28,818 nt of DNA from Acholeplasmatales bacterium (GTDB taxonomy: Bacteria > Bacillota_I > Bacilli_A > Acholeplasmatales > Anaeroplasmataceae): the NCBI GenBank assembly GCA_900767915.1, contig CAAGAX010000045.1, positions 1-28,818 of the forward strand. Direction: 5' to 3'. How positions within the stretch are numbered: position 1 is the first letter of the stretch; each line of letters begins with the position of its first letter. The position numbers were made by a program, and so were the translations under genes. Below the pieces are notes generated by a model, which did not search any database, had not been told where the DNA came from, and saw only the letters and a program-made list of their open reading frames with translations. Of the stretch, positions 7,199 to 15,841 are shown one piece after another.

Positions 7199-7903
7199 AT
7201 GTTATTTAAATGTATTAAAGGCATGTTCCAATTACAAGAAAATTATAGGGATGCTTTTGATTTAGAAATGTTCATAAGTAAATATATAGAAGAATGTTTT
7301 GATAGATATCCTTATTTAGTTGGTGATATTTCTTCTGGTATATTGCGTCTAAAGGGATTTGAAAATAATCCTAAAAGTGATAGTTATATAGGTAATGTTA
7401 GAGCATATTTAGAAACTTCTTGCTCATTTGGATGTCCATACTATATTATTAAAAGAGTTAAAAGCGATGCTGAATATGAAAATTTAGAAAAAGCTGAAAA
7501 AAATAAAAAGCCTATTGAGGAAAAACCTTTAATAACACCAATAGTAAAAGAAAACTTTGATAAAGAGTCTCTTATTTTGAAGTCTACTCCTAAGAATAAG
7601 GCACGAATAAATATTGATTCAAATAAAATAAATAAAATGCCTCAAGGTAATTTACCTAAGGATTTAGAAGAATTTATTAAGCAAGAATCAAAAGAAAGTG
7701 TAAATTCTAAAAAGGAAGAAGCAGTACAGCATATTGAAACAGCTTCTTACGTTTCTGCTAGTCCTGATTTTGATCCTTCAAAAATTAAGAAGAATAGAAA
7801 AGATATGAGACAAAGCGATAATAATCGAAATAATAACAATAATAATACAAATAATAAGTATAAGAAGAATAAGAATAAGAATCAGAATTCAAATAAACAA
7901 TAG
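7199..7903 (+). CDS. yutD: YutD-like protein (DUF1027) with long Lys/Asn-rich tail
   Basis: Residues 1 to about 90 match the YutD/DUF1027 family: the RDAFDLEMF and YPYLVGDISSGILRLKGF motifs, a Cys-containing SCSFGCPYYIIK segment and an overall size like the Bacillus protein. The remaining roughly 140 residues form a low-complexity, probably disordered extension rich in Lys, Glu, Ser and Asn, ending in a poly-Asn/Lys tract (7825-7900). AGGTG is placed nine bases before the ATG and a TATAAT lies at 7175-7180. It is followed closely by nfu and a yuiD-type gene, a Bacillus-like neighbourhood. The family's role is unknown to me; the tail might bind RNA or another polyanion (inference). Confidence 0.83.
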   Translation: MLFKCIKGMFQLQENYRDAFDLEMFISKYIEECFDRYPYLVGDISSGILRLKGFENNPKSDSYIGNVRAYLETSCSFGCPYYIIKRVKSDAEYENLEKAEKNKKPIEEKPLITPIVKENFDKESLILKSTPKNKARINIDSNKINKMPQGNLPKDLEEFIKQESKESVNSKKEEAVQHIETASYVSASPDFDPSKIKKNRKDMRQSDNNRNNNNNNTNNKYKKNKNKNQNSNKQ

Positions 7904-7911
7904 AGGATTTT

Positions 7912-8160
7912 ATGGAAAAAGATAATAATGAAATAATTATAGAAATTAATAAAATTTTAGATAAAGTTCGTCCTTATTTAAATTCAGAGGGTGGAGATTT
8001 AGAATTTATTAAATACGAGGATGGAATCGTTTATATTAAAATGCTTGGAGCATGTATGGAGTGTGGTGCTTTAGATTCAACCTTAAAGGATGGAATTGAA
8101 GCACTGTTAGTAGAATATGTTCCTGAAGTTATTGAAGTAAGAAATGTCGTAGAGCAATAA
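7912..8160 (+). CDS. NifU-like iron-sulfur scaffold (Nfu/YutI type)
   Basis: An 82-residue stand-alone NifU C-terminal domain that carries or transfers Fe-S clusters. The CMEC motif (Cys48, Cys51) that binds the cluster is intact, as is the family opening PYLNSEGGDLEFIKYEDG. AGAGG precedes its ATG, eight bases after yutD. The NrdG activase encoded at 12581 is an Fe-S client in the window. Its size and place next to yutD match Bacillus yutI. Confidence 0.93.
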   Translation: MEKDNNEIIIEINKILDKVRPYLNSEGGDLEFIKYEDGIVYIKMLGACMECGALDSTLKDGIEALLVEYVPEVIEVRNVVEQ

Positions 8161-8173
8161 AGGAGTGTACACA

Positions 8174-8689
8174 ATGTTTTTAATAGAGGCTAGTAAAGAT
8201 AATAATTTAGCAAATATATTTACATGTAGAGCTATGCAATGCCTATATATTTGCACTATTGCAATGCTTATAGCTCAAATATTAAAATTTATAATTTATA
8301 CAATAAGAGATAAAAAGCCTAATTGGCATATGCTATCCTCAAATGGTGGTTTTCCATCATCTCATACAGCTTTTACAGCATCTTTATGTATTACTCTTGC
8401 AATGTTTCAAATTCATGATTATGGTGAATTAGATTGGTCATTTGCAGTTGCCTTTGCATTTTGTATGATTACAATTACTGATGCAAGAGGTGTTAGATTT
8501 GAAGCTTCAAAGCATGCTAAGATTTTAAATAATCTTGTTGCTTCTTATTCAGAAGAGGAAAGAAGAATGCTAGGTTATGGTGAAAATGGTCATTTAAAGG
8601 AGCTTCTTGGTCATAAGGGTAAAGAGGTTTTAGGCGGCTTTTTAGTGGCTGGAATTGTATCTATAATTGGTTTTATGATTTGTATTTAA
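8174..8689 (+). CDS. Divergent PAP2-family membrane protein (YuiD/DUF212)
   Basis: 171 residues with about four membrane segments. The DUF212 hallmarks are SNGGFPSSHTAFTASL (residues about 56-71) and DARGVRFEASKHAKILN, equivalents of the phosphatase motifs of the PAP2/haloperoxidase superfamily. The reaction is unknown; relatives are assumed to act on a lipid phosphate. The ATG at 8174 is preferred over a GTG at 8165 because AGGAG sits nine bases before the ATG. It ends an operon with yutD and nfu; a hairpin terminator follows. Confidence 0.88.
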   Translation: MFLIEASKDNNLANIFTCRAMQCLYICTIAMLIAQILKFIIYTIRDKKPNWHMLSSNGGFPSSHTAFTASLCITLAMFQIHDYGELDWSFAVAFAFCMITITDARGVRFEASKHAKILNNLVASYSEEERRMLGYGENGHLKELLGHKGKEVLGGFLVAGIVSIIGFMICI

Positions 8690-8692
8690 TTA

Positions 8693-8736
8693 AATATGCT
8701 AGAGCTATAATATAATAGCAATAGCATATTTTTTTA
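8693..8736 (+). terminator. Terminator after the yuiD-type gene
   Basis: AATATGCTA / TAGCATATT encloses an inner GCTAT/ATAGC stem and is followed by a run of seven T. Confidence 0.8.
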
Positions 8737-8756
8737 TTTTACTTTTATATACTTTG

Positions 8757-8765
8757 TGGTATAAT
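8757..8765 (+). promoter_or_regulatory. Extended -10 promoter of pgi
   Basis: TGGTATAAT is a perfect extended -10 element, 28 bases before the pgi ATG; the -35 region is weak. GAGGAGG follows as a strong ribosome binding site. Confidence 0.7.
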
Positions 8766-8792
8766 TTAAGTTAATTAGAGGAGGATTTTTGT

Positions 8793-10127
8793 ATGTTAAA
8801 TAAATTAACTTTAGACATTTCTAAAACAAAGGCATTTTATACACCTGAAGATTATGAAAATGTAAAAAAGGAAGTAGTAGAAGCTCATAAGCTACTTCGT
8901 TCAAAGAAAGGAGCAGGAAATGATTTTTTAGGTTGGTTAGATTTACCTGCTTCATATGATAAGGATGAATTCGAAAGAATTAAAAAGGCTGCTAAGAGAA
9001 TTCAAGCTCAATCAAAGGTATTATTAGCTATTGGTATTGGTGGTTCTTATTTGGGCGCCCGTTCAGCTATTGAAATGCTAAAAAGATATTTCAATCAAGA
9101 TGGAGTAGAGGTTATTTTTGTTGGAAATCATATTTCATCAACATATACTCATCAATTATTAGATTATTTAAAGGATAAGGATTATAGTATTAATGTAATA
9201 TCTAAGTCTGGTACTACAACAGAGCCTGCTATTGCGTTTAGAATTTTTAAAGAGGCTTTAGAGGAACGCTATGGAAAGGAAGAAGCAAAAAATAGAATTT
9301 ACGCTACTACAGATAAATCTCGTGGTGCTTTAAAAACATTAGCTGATGCTGAAGGATATGAGGAATTCGTTGTTCCTGATGATGTTGGTGGAAGATTTTC
9401 TGTATTAACTGCAGTTGGCTTATTACCTATTGCTGCAAGTGGAGTAGATATTGATCAAATGATGCAAGGTGCTTTAGATAGCTATAATTACTATAAAGAA
9501 GAGGACGTTGAAAAGAATGATGCATTAAAATATGCATTAGTTAGAAATGTTCTTTATAGAAAAGGCAAGAAAATTGAGATGCTTGTTAATTACGAACCAA
9601 AGCTAAATTATTTTAGTGAATGGTGGAAGCAATTATATGGTGAATCAGAGGGCAAGGATGGAAAGGGTATTTGGATTACATCTGCTTCATTCTCAACTGA
9701 TCTACATTCATTAGGTCAAATGATTCAGGATGGCGAAAGAACATTATTTGAAACAGTTATCAATGTTGAAAATCCTGAAGAAGATATTATTATCAAAAAA
9801 GATAAGGATAATCTAGATGGTCTTAATTTCTTAGCTGGCAAATCAATGGATTATGTAAATAAAATGGCAATGAGTGGAACAATGCTAGCTCATGTTGATG
9901 GTGGTGTTCCTAATATGAGAGTGACTATTCCAAATATTTCTGCATATACTTATGGATATATGGTTTATTTCTTCGAATTAGCTTGTGGTGTTTCAGCTTA
10001 TACATTAGGAGTTAATCCATTTAATCAACCAGGTGTTGAATCATATAAGAAGAATATGTTTGCATTACTTGGAAAGCCTGGATATGAAAAAATGAAGGAT
10101 GAGCTTTTAGCTAAACTAAATAAATAA
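8793..10127 (+). CDS. pgi: Glucose-6-phosphate isomerase
   Basis: Interconverts glucose 6-phosphate and fructose 6-phosphate in glycolysis. At 444 residues it has the short Firmicutes form. The sugar-phosphate loop ISKSGTTTEPAIAF, the signature GGRFSVLTAVGLLP and a C-terminal SYKKNMFALLG are all present, as is the catalytic region HSLGQ. It is a monocistronic unit with its own extended -10 promoter, the strongest ribosome binding site in the area and a terminator. Its codon choice is more regular than neighbouring genes, as expected of a highly expressed gene. Confidence 0.97.
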   Translation: MLNKLTLDISKTKAFYTPEDYENVKKEVVEAHKLLRSKKGAGNDFLGWLDLPASYDKDEFERIKKAAKRIQAQSKVLLAIGIGGSYLGARSAIEMLKRYFNQDGVEVIFVGNHISSTYTHQLLDYLKDKDYSINVISKSGTTTEPAIAFRIFKEALEERYGKEEAKNRIYATTDKSRGALKTLADAEGYEEFVVPDDVGGRFSVLTAVGLLPIAASGVDIDQMMQGALDSYNYYKEEDVEKNDALKYALVRNVLYRKGKKIEMLVNYEPKLNYFSEWWKQLYGESEGKDGKGIWITSASFSTDLHSLGQMIQDGERTLFETVINVENPEEDIIIKKDKDNLDGLNFLAGKSMDYVNKMAMSGTMLAHVDGGVPNMRVTIPNISAYTYGYMVYFFELACGVSAYTLGVNPFNQPGVESYKKNMFALLGKPGYEKMKDELLAKLNK

Positions 10128-10136
10128 TACTTTTAT

Positions 10137-10163
10137 AAAGCTTCCTTTAAAGGAGGCTTTTTC
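10137..10163 (+). terminator. Terminator after pgi
   Basis: Stem AAGCTTCC / GGAGGCTT (one G-T pair) with loop TTTAAA, then TTTTTCTTT. Confidence 0.88.
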
Positions 10164-10454
10164 TTTGCAAAAAATCCATATAGGTATAATTAAATTATTA
10201 TAAATTAAATTTATGAAAAAAAATAAAATTATAATAAATGTTCTAAAAATATGAACAAAAATATAAAAAAGTTTTCTCTTGTAAAACATTGAGTGAAAGC
10301 AATAAGAAAAGAACATTTAAACTATAAATAAATTTTATGAAACAAAAGTAAAATATTATAAAATATTAATATTTATTATTCTAATTGATTGATAATATAA
10401 TAAATGATAGAATATTTTTACAGTTTTCATTTTATTATAAAGAGGTGTGCTTTA
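10164..10454 (+). promoter_or_regulatory. Long AT-rich upstream region of nrdD
   Basis: About 290 bases between the pgi terminator and nrdD without a convincing gene. It holds the inverted repeat TGTTC-N9-GAACA at 10239-10257. A larger imperfect one follows (GTTTTCTCTTG around 10270 against CAATAAGAAAAGAAC ending near 10314). An AT palindrome-like stretch lies near 10355-10376. They could be operator or leader structures. No match to the NrdR box could be made by eye. Confidence 0.35.
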
Positions 10455-12581
10455 ATGGGAAACATTTATATTATTAAAAAGGATGGAACATTAGAATTAT
10501 TTAATCCTGAAAAGATTAAAAAGGCTGTTTCTAAATCAGCTAGTAGAGTTTTAGTTGATTTTACAGAAGATGATTTAAATAATATTGTTAATACTGTTAT
10601 TAATAGTATTAATGAAAAAAATTTAATTAATGTTTCTATTGCGCAAATGCATAACTTTGTTGAGGGATCACTTGAAACTCATTTCCCAACTGTAGCAAAA
10701 AGCTATCGTGATTATAGAAATTATAAACAGGACTTTGTTCACATGCTTGATGAGGTGTATACAAAAAGTCAATCTATCATGTATATAGGTGATAAGGAAA
10801 ATTCTAATACAGATAGTGCCCTTGTATCTACTAAAAGAAGTCTTATCTATAATCAATTAAATAAGGAATTATATAAGAAATTTTTCTTAAATGTTGAAGA
10901 ATTACAGGCTATTAATGATGGTTATATCTATGTTCATGATATGTCAGCTCGTAGAGATACAATGAATTGTTGTCTTTTTGACGTTCAGTCAGTATTAAAG
11001 GGTGGCTTTGAAATGGGTAATATTTGGTATAACGAACCAAAAAGCCTTGATGTTGCCTTTGACGTTATCGGTGATATTGTATTATCTACTGCAGCACAGC
11101 AATATGGTGGATTTACTGTTCCATCTATTGATTTAATCTTAGATGAATTTGCTGAAAAGTCATTCCAAAGATACTATCATAAGTATGTTGGTCTAGGATT
11201 AACTAGAGTTAAAGCTAATGAACAGGCTGTAGAGGATGTTAGAACTGAATTTAAACAAGGCTGGCAGGGTCTTGAATATAAGTTTAATACTGTTGGCTCA
11301 AGCCGTGGAGATTATCCTTTTATTACTGTTACACTAGGTACAGGAACATCTCGTTTTGCAAAGATGTGTACAATGGAATGCTTAAAGGTTAGACGTGGTG
11401 GACAGGGTAAGCCTGGTAGAAAAAGACCAGTATTATTCCCTAAAATTGTATTCTTATATGATAAGGATTTACATGGCCCAGGCTGTATAAATGAGGATTT
11501 ATTTGAAGAGGGATTATTATGCTCATCAAAGACAATGTATCCAGATTGGCTAAGCTTAACTGGTGAAGGCTATGTAGCAAGTATTTATAAGAAATATGGC
11601 GCTATAATTTCACCAATGGGTTGTCGTGCTTTCTTATCTCCTTGGTTTGAAAGAGGTGGAAGTCATCCAGCTGATGATGATGATAAGCCAGTATTTGTTG
11701 GTAGATTTAATATTGGTGCAGTTTCTTTACACCTTCCTATGATTTTAGCTAAGGCTCGTAAGGAATCTAAGGATTTTTATGAGGTTTTAGATTATTATCT
11801 AGAATTAATTCGTAAATTACATTGTCGTACTTATGATTATTTAGGTGAAATGCGTGCTTCTACAAATCCTCTTGCTTATTGTCAAGGTGGCTTCTATGGA
11901 GGACATTTACAACCTAATGAGAAGATTAAGCCATTATTAAAAAGTGCTACAGCTTCATTTGGCTTTACTGCTTTAAATGAACTACAAGAGCTATATAATG
12001 GTAAGAGTATTGCAGAGGATGGAGAGTTTGCCCTAGAGGTTATTAAATATATCAATAAAAAGATTAATGAATTTAAGGATGAGGATGGCCATTTATATGC
12101 AATGTATGGTACTCCTGCTGAAAATTTATGTGGTTTACAAATTACTCAATTTAGAAAGAAATATGGTATTGTAGAAAATGTTTCTGATAGACCATATGTT
12201 TCAAATTCATTCCATTGTCATGTTACAGAAGATATTTCACCAATTGAAAAGCAGGATAAAGAAAAGAGATTTTGGGATTATGCAAATGGTGGAAAAATTC
12301 AATATGTAAAGTATCCAATTGACTATAATATTGATGCAATTAGATGCTTAATTCGTCGTGCTATGGATTTAGGCTTCTATGAAGGTGTAAATTTATCACT
12401 TGCATATTGTGAGGATTGTGGACATCAAGAGCTAGCTATGGATGTATGTCCTAAGTGTGGAAGTAAAAATCTAACTAAGATTGAAAGAATGAATGGCTAT
12501 TTATCATATTCAAGAGTAAATGGTGATACTCGTTTAAATGATGCCAAAATGGCTGAAATTGCAGAAAGGAAGAGTATGTAA
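10455..12581 (+). CDS. nrdD: Anaerobic (class III) ribonucleoside-triphosphate reductase
   Basis: Reduces NTPs to dNTPs under anaerobic conditions using a glycyl radical. The 708-residue protein has an N-terminal ATP-cone (about 1-95), then the catalytic barrel with DTMNCCLFD and SPMGCRAFLSPW, whose cysteines are the expected active-site pair. A zinc site follows (Cys652, 655, 665, 668), and the radical glycine is Gly681 in RMNGYL. AGAGGTG nine bases upstream selects the ATG at 10455 over an in-frame ATG at 10404 that would add 17 hydrophobic residues. It overlaps nrdG by one base (TAATG). Confidence 0.97.
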   Translation: MGNIYIIKKDGTLELFNPEKIKKAVSKSASRVLVDFTEDDLNNIVNTVINSINEKNLINVSIAQMHNFVEGSLETHFPTVAKSYRDYRNYKQDFVHMLDEVYTKSQSIMYIGDKENSNTDSALVSTKRSLIYNQLNKELYKKFFLNVEELQAINDGYIYVHDMSARRDTMNCCLFDVQSVLKGGFEMGNIWYNEPKSLDVAFDVIGDIVLSTAAQQYGGFTVPSIDLILDEFAEKSFQRYYHKYVGLGLTRVKANEQAVEDVRTEFKQGWQGLEYKFNTVGSSRGDYPFITVTLGTGTSRFAKMCTMECLKVRRGGQGKPGRKRPVLFPKIVFLYDKDLHGPGCINEDLFEEGLLCSSKTMYPDWLSLTGEGYVASIYKKYGAIISPMGCRAFLSPWFERGGSHPADDDDKPVFVGRFNIGAVSLHLPMILAKARKESKDFYEVLDYYLELIRKLHCRTYDYLGEMRASTNPLAYCQGGFYGGHLQPNEKIKPLLKSATASFGFTALNELQELYNGKSIAEDGEFALEVIKYINKKINEFKDEDGHLYAMYGTPAENLCGLQITQFRKKYGIVENVSDRPYVSNSFHCHVTEDISPIEKQDKEKRFWDYANGGKIQYVKYPIDYNIDAIRCLIRRAMDLGFYEGVNLSLAYCEDCGHQELAMDVCPKCGSKNLTKIERMNGYLSYSRVNGDTRLNDAKMAEIAERKSM

Positions 12582-13087
12582 TGCGTTATCATAATATAAC
12601 AAAGGATGATATGTTAAATGGTAGCGGATTACGTGTTGTCCTTTGGGTTGCTGGTTGTGGACATCATTGCCCAGGATGTCAAAATCCAATAACACATGAC
12701 CCTATGGGGGGGATTCCTTTTGATGAAGCTGCAAAGGAAGAAATATTTGCTGAGCTTCGTAAGGATTATGTTGCGGGAATAACATTTAGTGGAGGAGATC
12801 CACTTCATCCAATTAATGTAAATGATATAGGTGAATTAATAGCTGAAATTAATGCGAAATTCCCTAATAAAACAAAATGGCTTTATACAGGATATATATA
12901 TGAACAAATATCAAGTCTTCCATTTATTTCAATGCTAGATGTTATCTGCGATGGTAGATTTGAAATGGATAAATATGATCCAAAGCTTCATTGGGTTGGA
13001 AGCTCAAATCAAAGGGTAATTGATATTAAGGCTACTAAAAGAGAAGGAAGAATAGTACTATACAAGGATGGTTCTATAGATGGATAA
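12581..13087 (+). CDS. nrdG: Anaerobic ribonucleotide reductase activating protein
   Basis: Radical-SAM activase that generates the glycyl radical on NrdD. 168 residues; the 4Fe-4S cluster motif C-x3-C-x2-C is at Cys26, Cys30 and Cys33, followed by a SAM-binding SGGDPLHP segment. The ATG overlaps the nrdD stop by one base and the 3' end overlaps dut by eight, so the three proteins are translationally coupled. It needs anoxic conditions and Fe-S assembly. Confidence 0.97.
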   Translation: MRYHNITKDDMLNGSGLRVVLWVAGCGHHCPGCQNPITHDPMGGIPFDEAAKEEIFAELRKDYVAGITFSGGDPLHPINVNDIGELIAEINAKFPNKTKWLYTGYIYEQISSLPFISMLDVICDGRFEMDKYDPKLHWVGSSNQRVIDIKATKREGRIVLYKDGSIDG

Positions 13088-13589
13088 TTTTAAAAGAATT
13101 GCTAAATTTGAATTGGTTTCATTTGAACAATTTGAATCTGGACTAGATTTAAGCTATAAGGCTTTAGCTAAAAGCCTATATGAATCCTTAATTTTACCTA
13201 AAAGAGCTACTAGAGGCTCTGCTGGATATGATTTTTATGCTCCATTTGATATTACCTTAAATCCAGGTGAAACTATTAAAATTCCTACAGGAATTAGAGT
13301 GAAAATGGAAGAAAATTATGTTTTAAAGCTTTATCCAAGAAGTGGACTTGGCTTTAAATATAGACTTCAATTAAATAATACTGTTGGAATAATTGATAGT
13401 GATTATTATTATTCTGATAATGAAGGTCATATTTTTGCTAAAATAACTAATGATTCTAATGAAAATAAGGTTGTTAATATTCAAAAGGGTACTGGCTTTA
13501 TGCAAGGTATTTTTGTTGAATATGGTATTACAATTGATGATGATACTACAGAAATTCGTAATGGTGGATTTGGTAGTACTACAAAATAG
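13080..13589 (+). CDS. dut: dUTP diphosphatase (trimeric dUTPase)
   Basis: Hydrolyses dUTP to dUMP and PPi, preventing uracil incorporation and feeding dTMP synthesis. The 169-residue protein carries motif 1 (RGSAGYDFYAP), motif 2 (PRSGLGFK), motif 3 (NNTVGIIDSDYYY) and motif 5 (GGFGSTT). Motif 4 is altered (GTGFMQ in place of the usual GDRIAQ). An N-terminal extension of about 35 residues precedes motif 1. It is translationally coupled to nrdDG, so reduction of ribonucleotides and removal of dUTP are made together. Confidence 0.93.
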   Translation: MDNFKRIAKFELVSFEQFESGLDLSYKALAKSLYESLILPKRATRGSAGYDFYAPFDITLNPGETIKIPTGIRVKMEENYVLKLYPRSGLGFKYRLQLNNTVGIIDSDYYYSDNEGHIFAKITNDSNENKVVNIQKGTGFMQGIFVEYGITIDDDTTEIRNGGFGSTTK

Positions 13590-13745
13590 AAAATAAGGCT
13601 ATCTTTTAAATTGGTTAAAAAGCTAAGAATAACAAGTTGATAATAAATTATTAATTTTTATCCTTATAATACCATTTTATTTGATAGTTTTTTTTCTTGT
13701 TTGTTATATAAATTTAATTTATAATAGCTATATACGGAGGTTTTT
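13590..13745. other. Intergenic region before the GH28 gene
   Basis: 156 AT-rich bases. There is no strong terminator for dut. A possible -10 (TATAAT around 13720) and a strong CGGAGG ribosome binding site at 13735-13740 serve the GH28 gene. Confidence 0.4.
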
Positions 13746-15110
13746 ATGGAAAAGATTATTGTAGAATTACCAAAATTTAAGGATGATGTTTATAATATTA
13801 TAGACTTTGGTGCTAAGTCTAATATTGAATTTAATAATAAGGCTTTTATTCAAGAAGCAATTGATACATGTAGTAAAAATGGAGGAGGAATGGTTTTAAT
13901 TCCAAATGGCTTTTATTTAACTGGTCCAATTGAATTAAAAAGTAATGTAAACCTTCATTTAGAAGATAATGCTTATGTTTTATTTACTAAATCTAAGGAA
14001 GAATATCCTTTACAATTTACTGAATATGAGGGACAAAGAAGAATACGTACTATTTCTCCTATTAGTGCGAATAATTGTCATGATATAGCGTTAAGTGGTA
14101 AAGGTATAATGGATGGAAATGGTTTTTTATGGAGAGGTATCAAAAGATTTAAGCTTACAAATAAGGAATGGGATAGATGCTTAAAGAAGAGCCAATATGT
14201 AATAGATACTAAGGATGGTGGAATTTGGTGTCCTACTAAGAGCTATTATGAAGGAGTATTGAAAGGAGAACCTGACTATTCCTTGCCTAATGCATTAGAG
14301 CTTGCAAGCGAGAATTATGATGTATATAGACCAGTATTTGTATCATTTAAAAATTGTGATAGAGTGTTAATTGAAGATGTTACTTTACAAAATTCTCCTG
14401 CTTGGAATGTACACCCTTTATACTGTAATAATTTTACAATGAAAAATGCTAAAATTAGAAATAAATTTTCAGCTCAAAATGGTGATGGAATAGATTTAGA
14501 ATCATGTACAAATTGTGAGATTTCTGGTTCTATTTTTGAAGTTGGTGATGATGGAATTTGTTTAAAGAGTGGAAAAAATAAGGAAGCTCGTAAAATTAAA
14601 GCACCAACTAAAAATGTATGGATTCATGATTGTAAGGTGTTTGATGCTCATGGTGGATTTGTTGTAGGAAGTGAAATGAGTAGAGGAATATCTAATGTTT
14701 TAATTGAAAATTGTATTTTTTCTGGAACTGATATTGGTATACGTTTTAAATCTGCAATGGGTCGTGGTGGAGTCGTTGAAGATATTACCATTAGAAATAT
14801 TCAAATGAATAATATTATTAATGAGGCTTTTATTTTTACTATGGGATATGTGTTAGTTAATATAGAAGATGAACATGAAGCTAAGGATTTAGAGCTTGAT
14901 ATGGAAGATGTTCCTGAATTTAAGAATATTATAATGGAAAATATTAATGTTTATAGCTGTGATACAGCTATAAAAATTAACGGTTTAAAGGAAAAGCCTA
15001 TTCACGATTTAACATTCAATAATATTAATATAAAGGCTAATAAGGATATGGAAATTAGTTATTCTCAAAATATTAATTTTAATAATGTTAATATAACATC
15101 ATTAGATTAA
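13746..15110 (+). CDS. Glycoside hydrolase family 28 (polygalacturonase-like), cytoplasmic
   Basis: Right-handed beta-helix enzyme that hydrolyses alpha-galacturonosyl links of pectin or rhamnogalacturonan fragments. 454 residues with an N-terminal pectate-lyase-superfamily start (YNIIDFGAKSN). The catalytic sites are NGD at 245-247 (NTD in classical enzymes), the Asp pair 268-269, His302 in AHGG, and RFK at 333-335 (usually RIK). The GRGGVVEDITI segment is typical of exo-acting bacterial members. There is no signal peptide, so imported oligosaccharides are the likely substrate. No transporter or other uronate gene is adjacent, so the precise substrate is unknown. It looks like an accessory gene placed between dut and rplS. 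Confidence 0.9.
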   Translation: MEKIIVELPKFKDDVYNIIDFGAKSNIEFNNKAFIQEAIDTCSKNGGGMVLIPNGFYLTGPIELKSNVNLHLEDNAYVLFTKSKEEYPLQFTEYEGQRRIRTISPISANNCHDIALSGKGIMDGNGFLWRGIKRFKLTNKEWDRCLKKSQYVIDTKDGGIWCPTKSYYEGVLKGEPDYSLPNALELASENYDVYRPVFVSFKNCDRVLIEDVTLQNSPAWNVHPLYCNNFTMKNAKIRNKFSAQNGDGIDLESCTNCEISGSIFEVGDDGICLKSGKNKEARKIKAPTKNVWIHDCKVFDAHGGFVVGSEMSRGISNVLIENCIFSGTDIGIRFKSAMGRGGVVEDITIRNIQMNNIINEAFIFTMGYVLVNIEDEHEAKDLELDMEDVPEFKNIIMENINVYSCDTAIKINGLKEKPIHDLTFNNINIKANKDMEISYSQNINFNNVNITSLD

Positions 15111-15201
15111 TGAAATTTTTATAGTGACATCGTGTATTATTTATTATAAAAAATTTTGTGTTTCTCTAAAATTAAATTAGACCCCAAAATAGTTAAAAAA
15201 T

Positions 15202-15227
15202 ATCCAGCATTCATTGCTGGATTTTTG
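15202..15227 (+). terminator. Terminator after the GH28 gene
   Basis: Perfect stem ATCCAGCA / TGCTGGAT with loop TTCAT, then TTTTTG. Confidence 0.88.
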
Positions 15228-15403
15228 TCTACAAAAAAATACTATTAAAAATTTTATATACAGTATGAATTTAGGGTGTATTATAAAAATAAAAAAAGTA
15301 TGTTGATTTTAAGCCTTTGGTGATTATGATATTGAGGACTCTTGTTGTAGTGAGAGTAAAAGATATAATGAAAGCCTAGTGATTAATAATATGTGAGGTA
15401 TTT
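15228..15403 (+). promoter_or_regulatory. Leader of the acetyltransferase gene with a duplicated segment
   Basis: A possible sigma-A promoter is TTGATT at 15303-15308, 16 bases, TATGAT at 15325-15330. An imperfect direct repeat of about 27 bases is visible: AAGCCTTTGGTGATTATGAT... at 15311-15337 and AAGCCTAGTGATTAATAAT... at 15372-15398. Both copies end in GAGG, and the second GAGG is the ribosome binding site. Confidence 0.45.
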
Positions 15404-15841
15404 ATGGAAGTAGTTGTTAAGCATTATAATGAATTAAGTGTTGATGAGTTGTATTCAATTTTACAAGCTCGATTTGATGTTTTTGTTATCGAACAAAATA
15501 GTATTTATCGTGATTTAGATAATAAGGATAAAAATGCATACCATGTTATGGTAATTGATAATGGGGAACTTTGTGCTTATGCAAGAGTTTTAGATAGAGG
15601 CGTAACCTATGATGATGTTTGTATTAGTAGAGTTATTACTTTAAAAAGAAAAAAAGGATATGGTAGAGTGTTGATTGAAAATGCAATTGAGGTTGCCAAA
15701 AATAAATTTAATGCGTCATCTATTACAATTGGCGCTCAGGTTCAGGCTTTGGTATTTTATCAAAAGTGTGGATTTAAGGAATATGGTGATACTTTTATGG
15801 AGGATGGAATTCTACATATTCATATGAATTTAAAATTATAA
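15404..15841 (+). CDS. GNAT-family acetyltransferase, ElaA type
   Basis: Acetyl-CoA-dependent N-acetyltransferase fold of 145 residues, related to ElaA: LSVDELYSILQARFDVFVIEQ opens the protein. The acetyl-CoA loop is RKKGYGRVLIENAI, and GAQVQALVFYQKCGF and EDGILHIHM close it. The substrate of this family is not established. GAGG precedes the ATG. It stands alone, flanked by unusually long non-coding stretches with short repeats, in the same accessory-looking segment as the GH28 gene. Confidence 0.9.
   Translation: MEVVVKHYNELSVDELYSILQARFDVFVIEQNSIYRDLDNKDKNAYHVMVIDNGELCAYARVLDRGVTYDDVCISRVITLKRKKGYGRVLIENAIEVAKNKFNASSITIGAQVQALVFYQKCGFKEYGDTFMEDGILHIHMNLKL

Noticed and set aside
10116..10316. 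Minus-strand open frame of 66 codons in the nrdD upstream region
   Set aside because: It runs through the pgi terminator and A-rich DNA, is very rich in Phe/Ile, and has no ribosome binding site.
10668..10856. Minus-strand frame inside nrdD
   Set aside because: Shadow of the coding strand; nrdD is full-length and conserved here.
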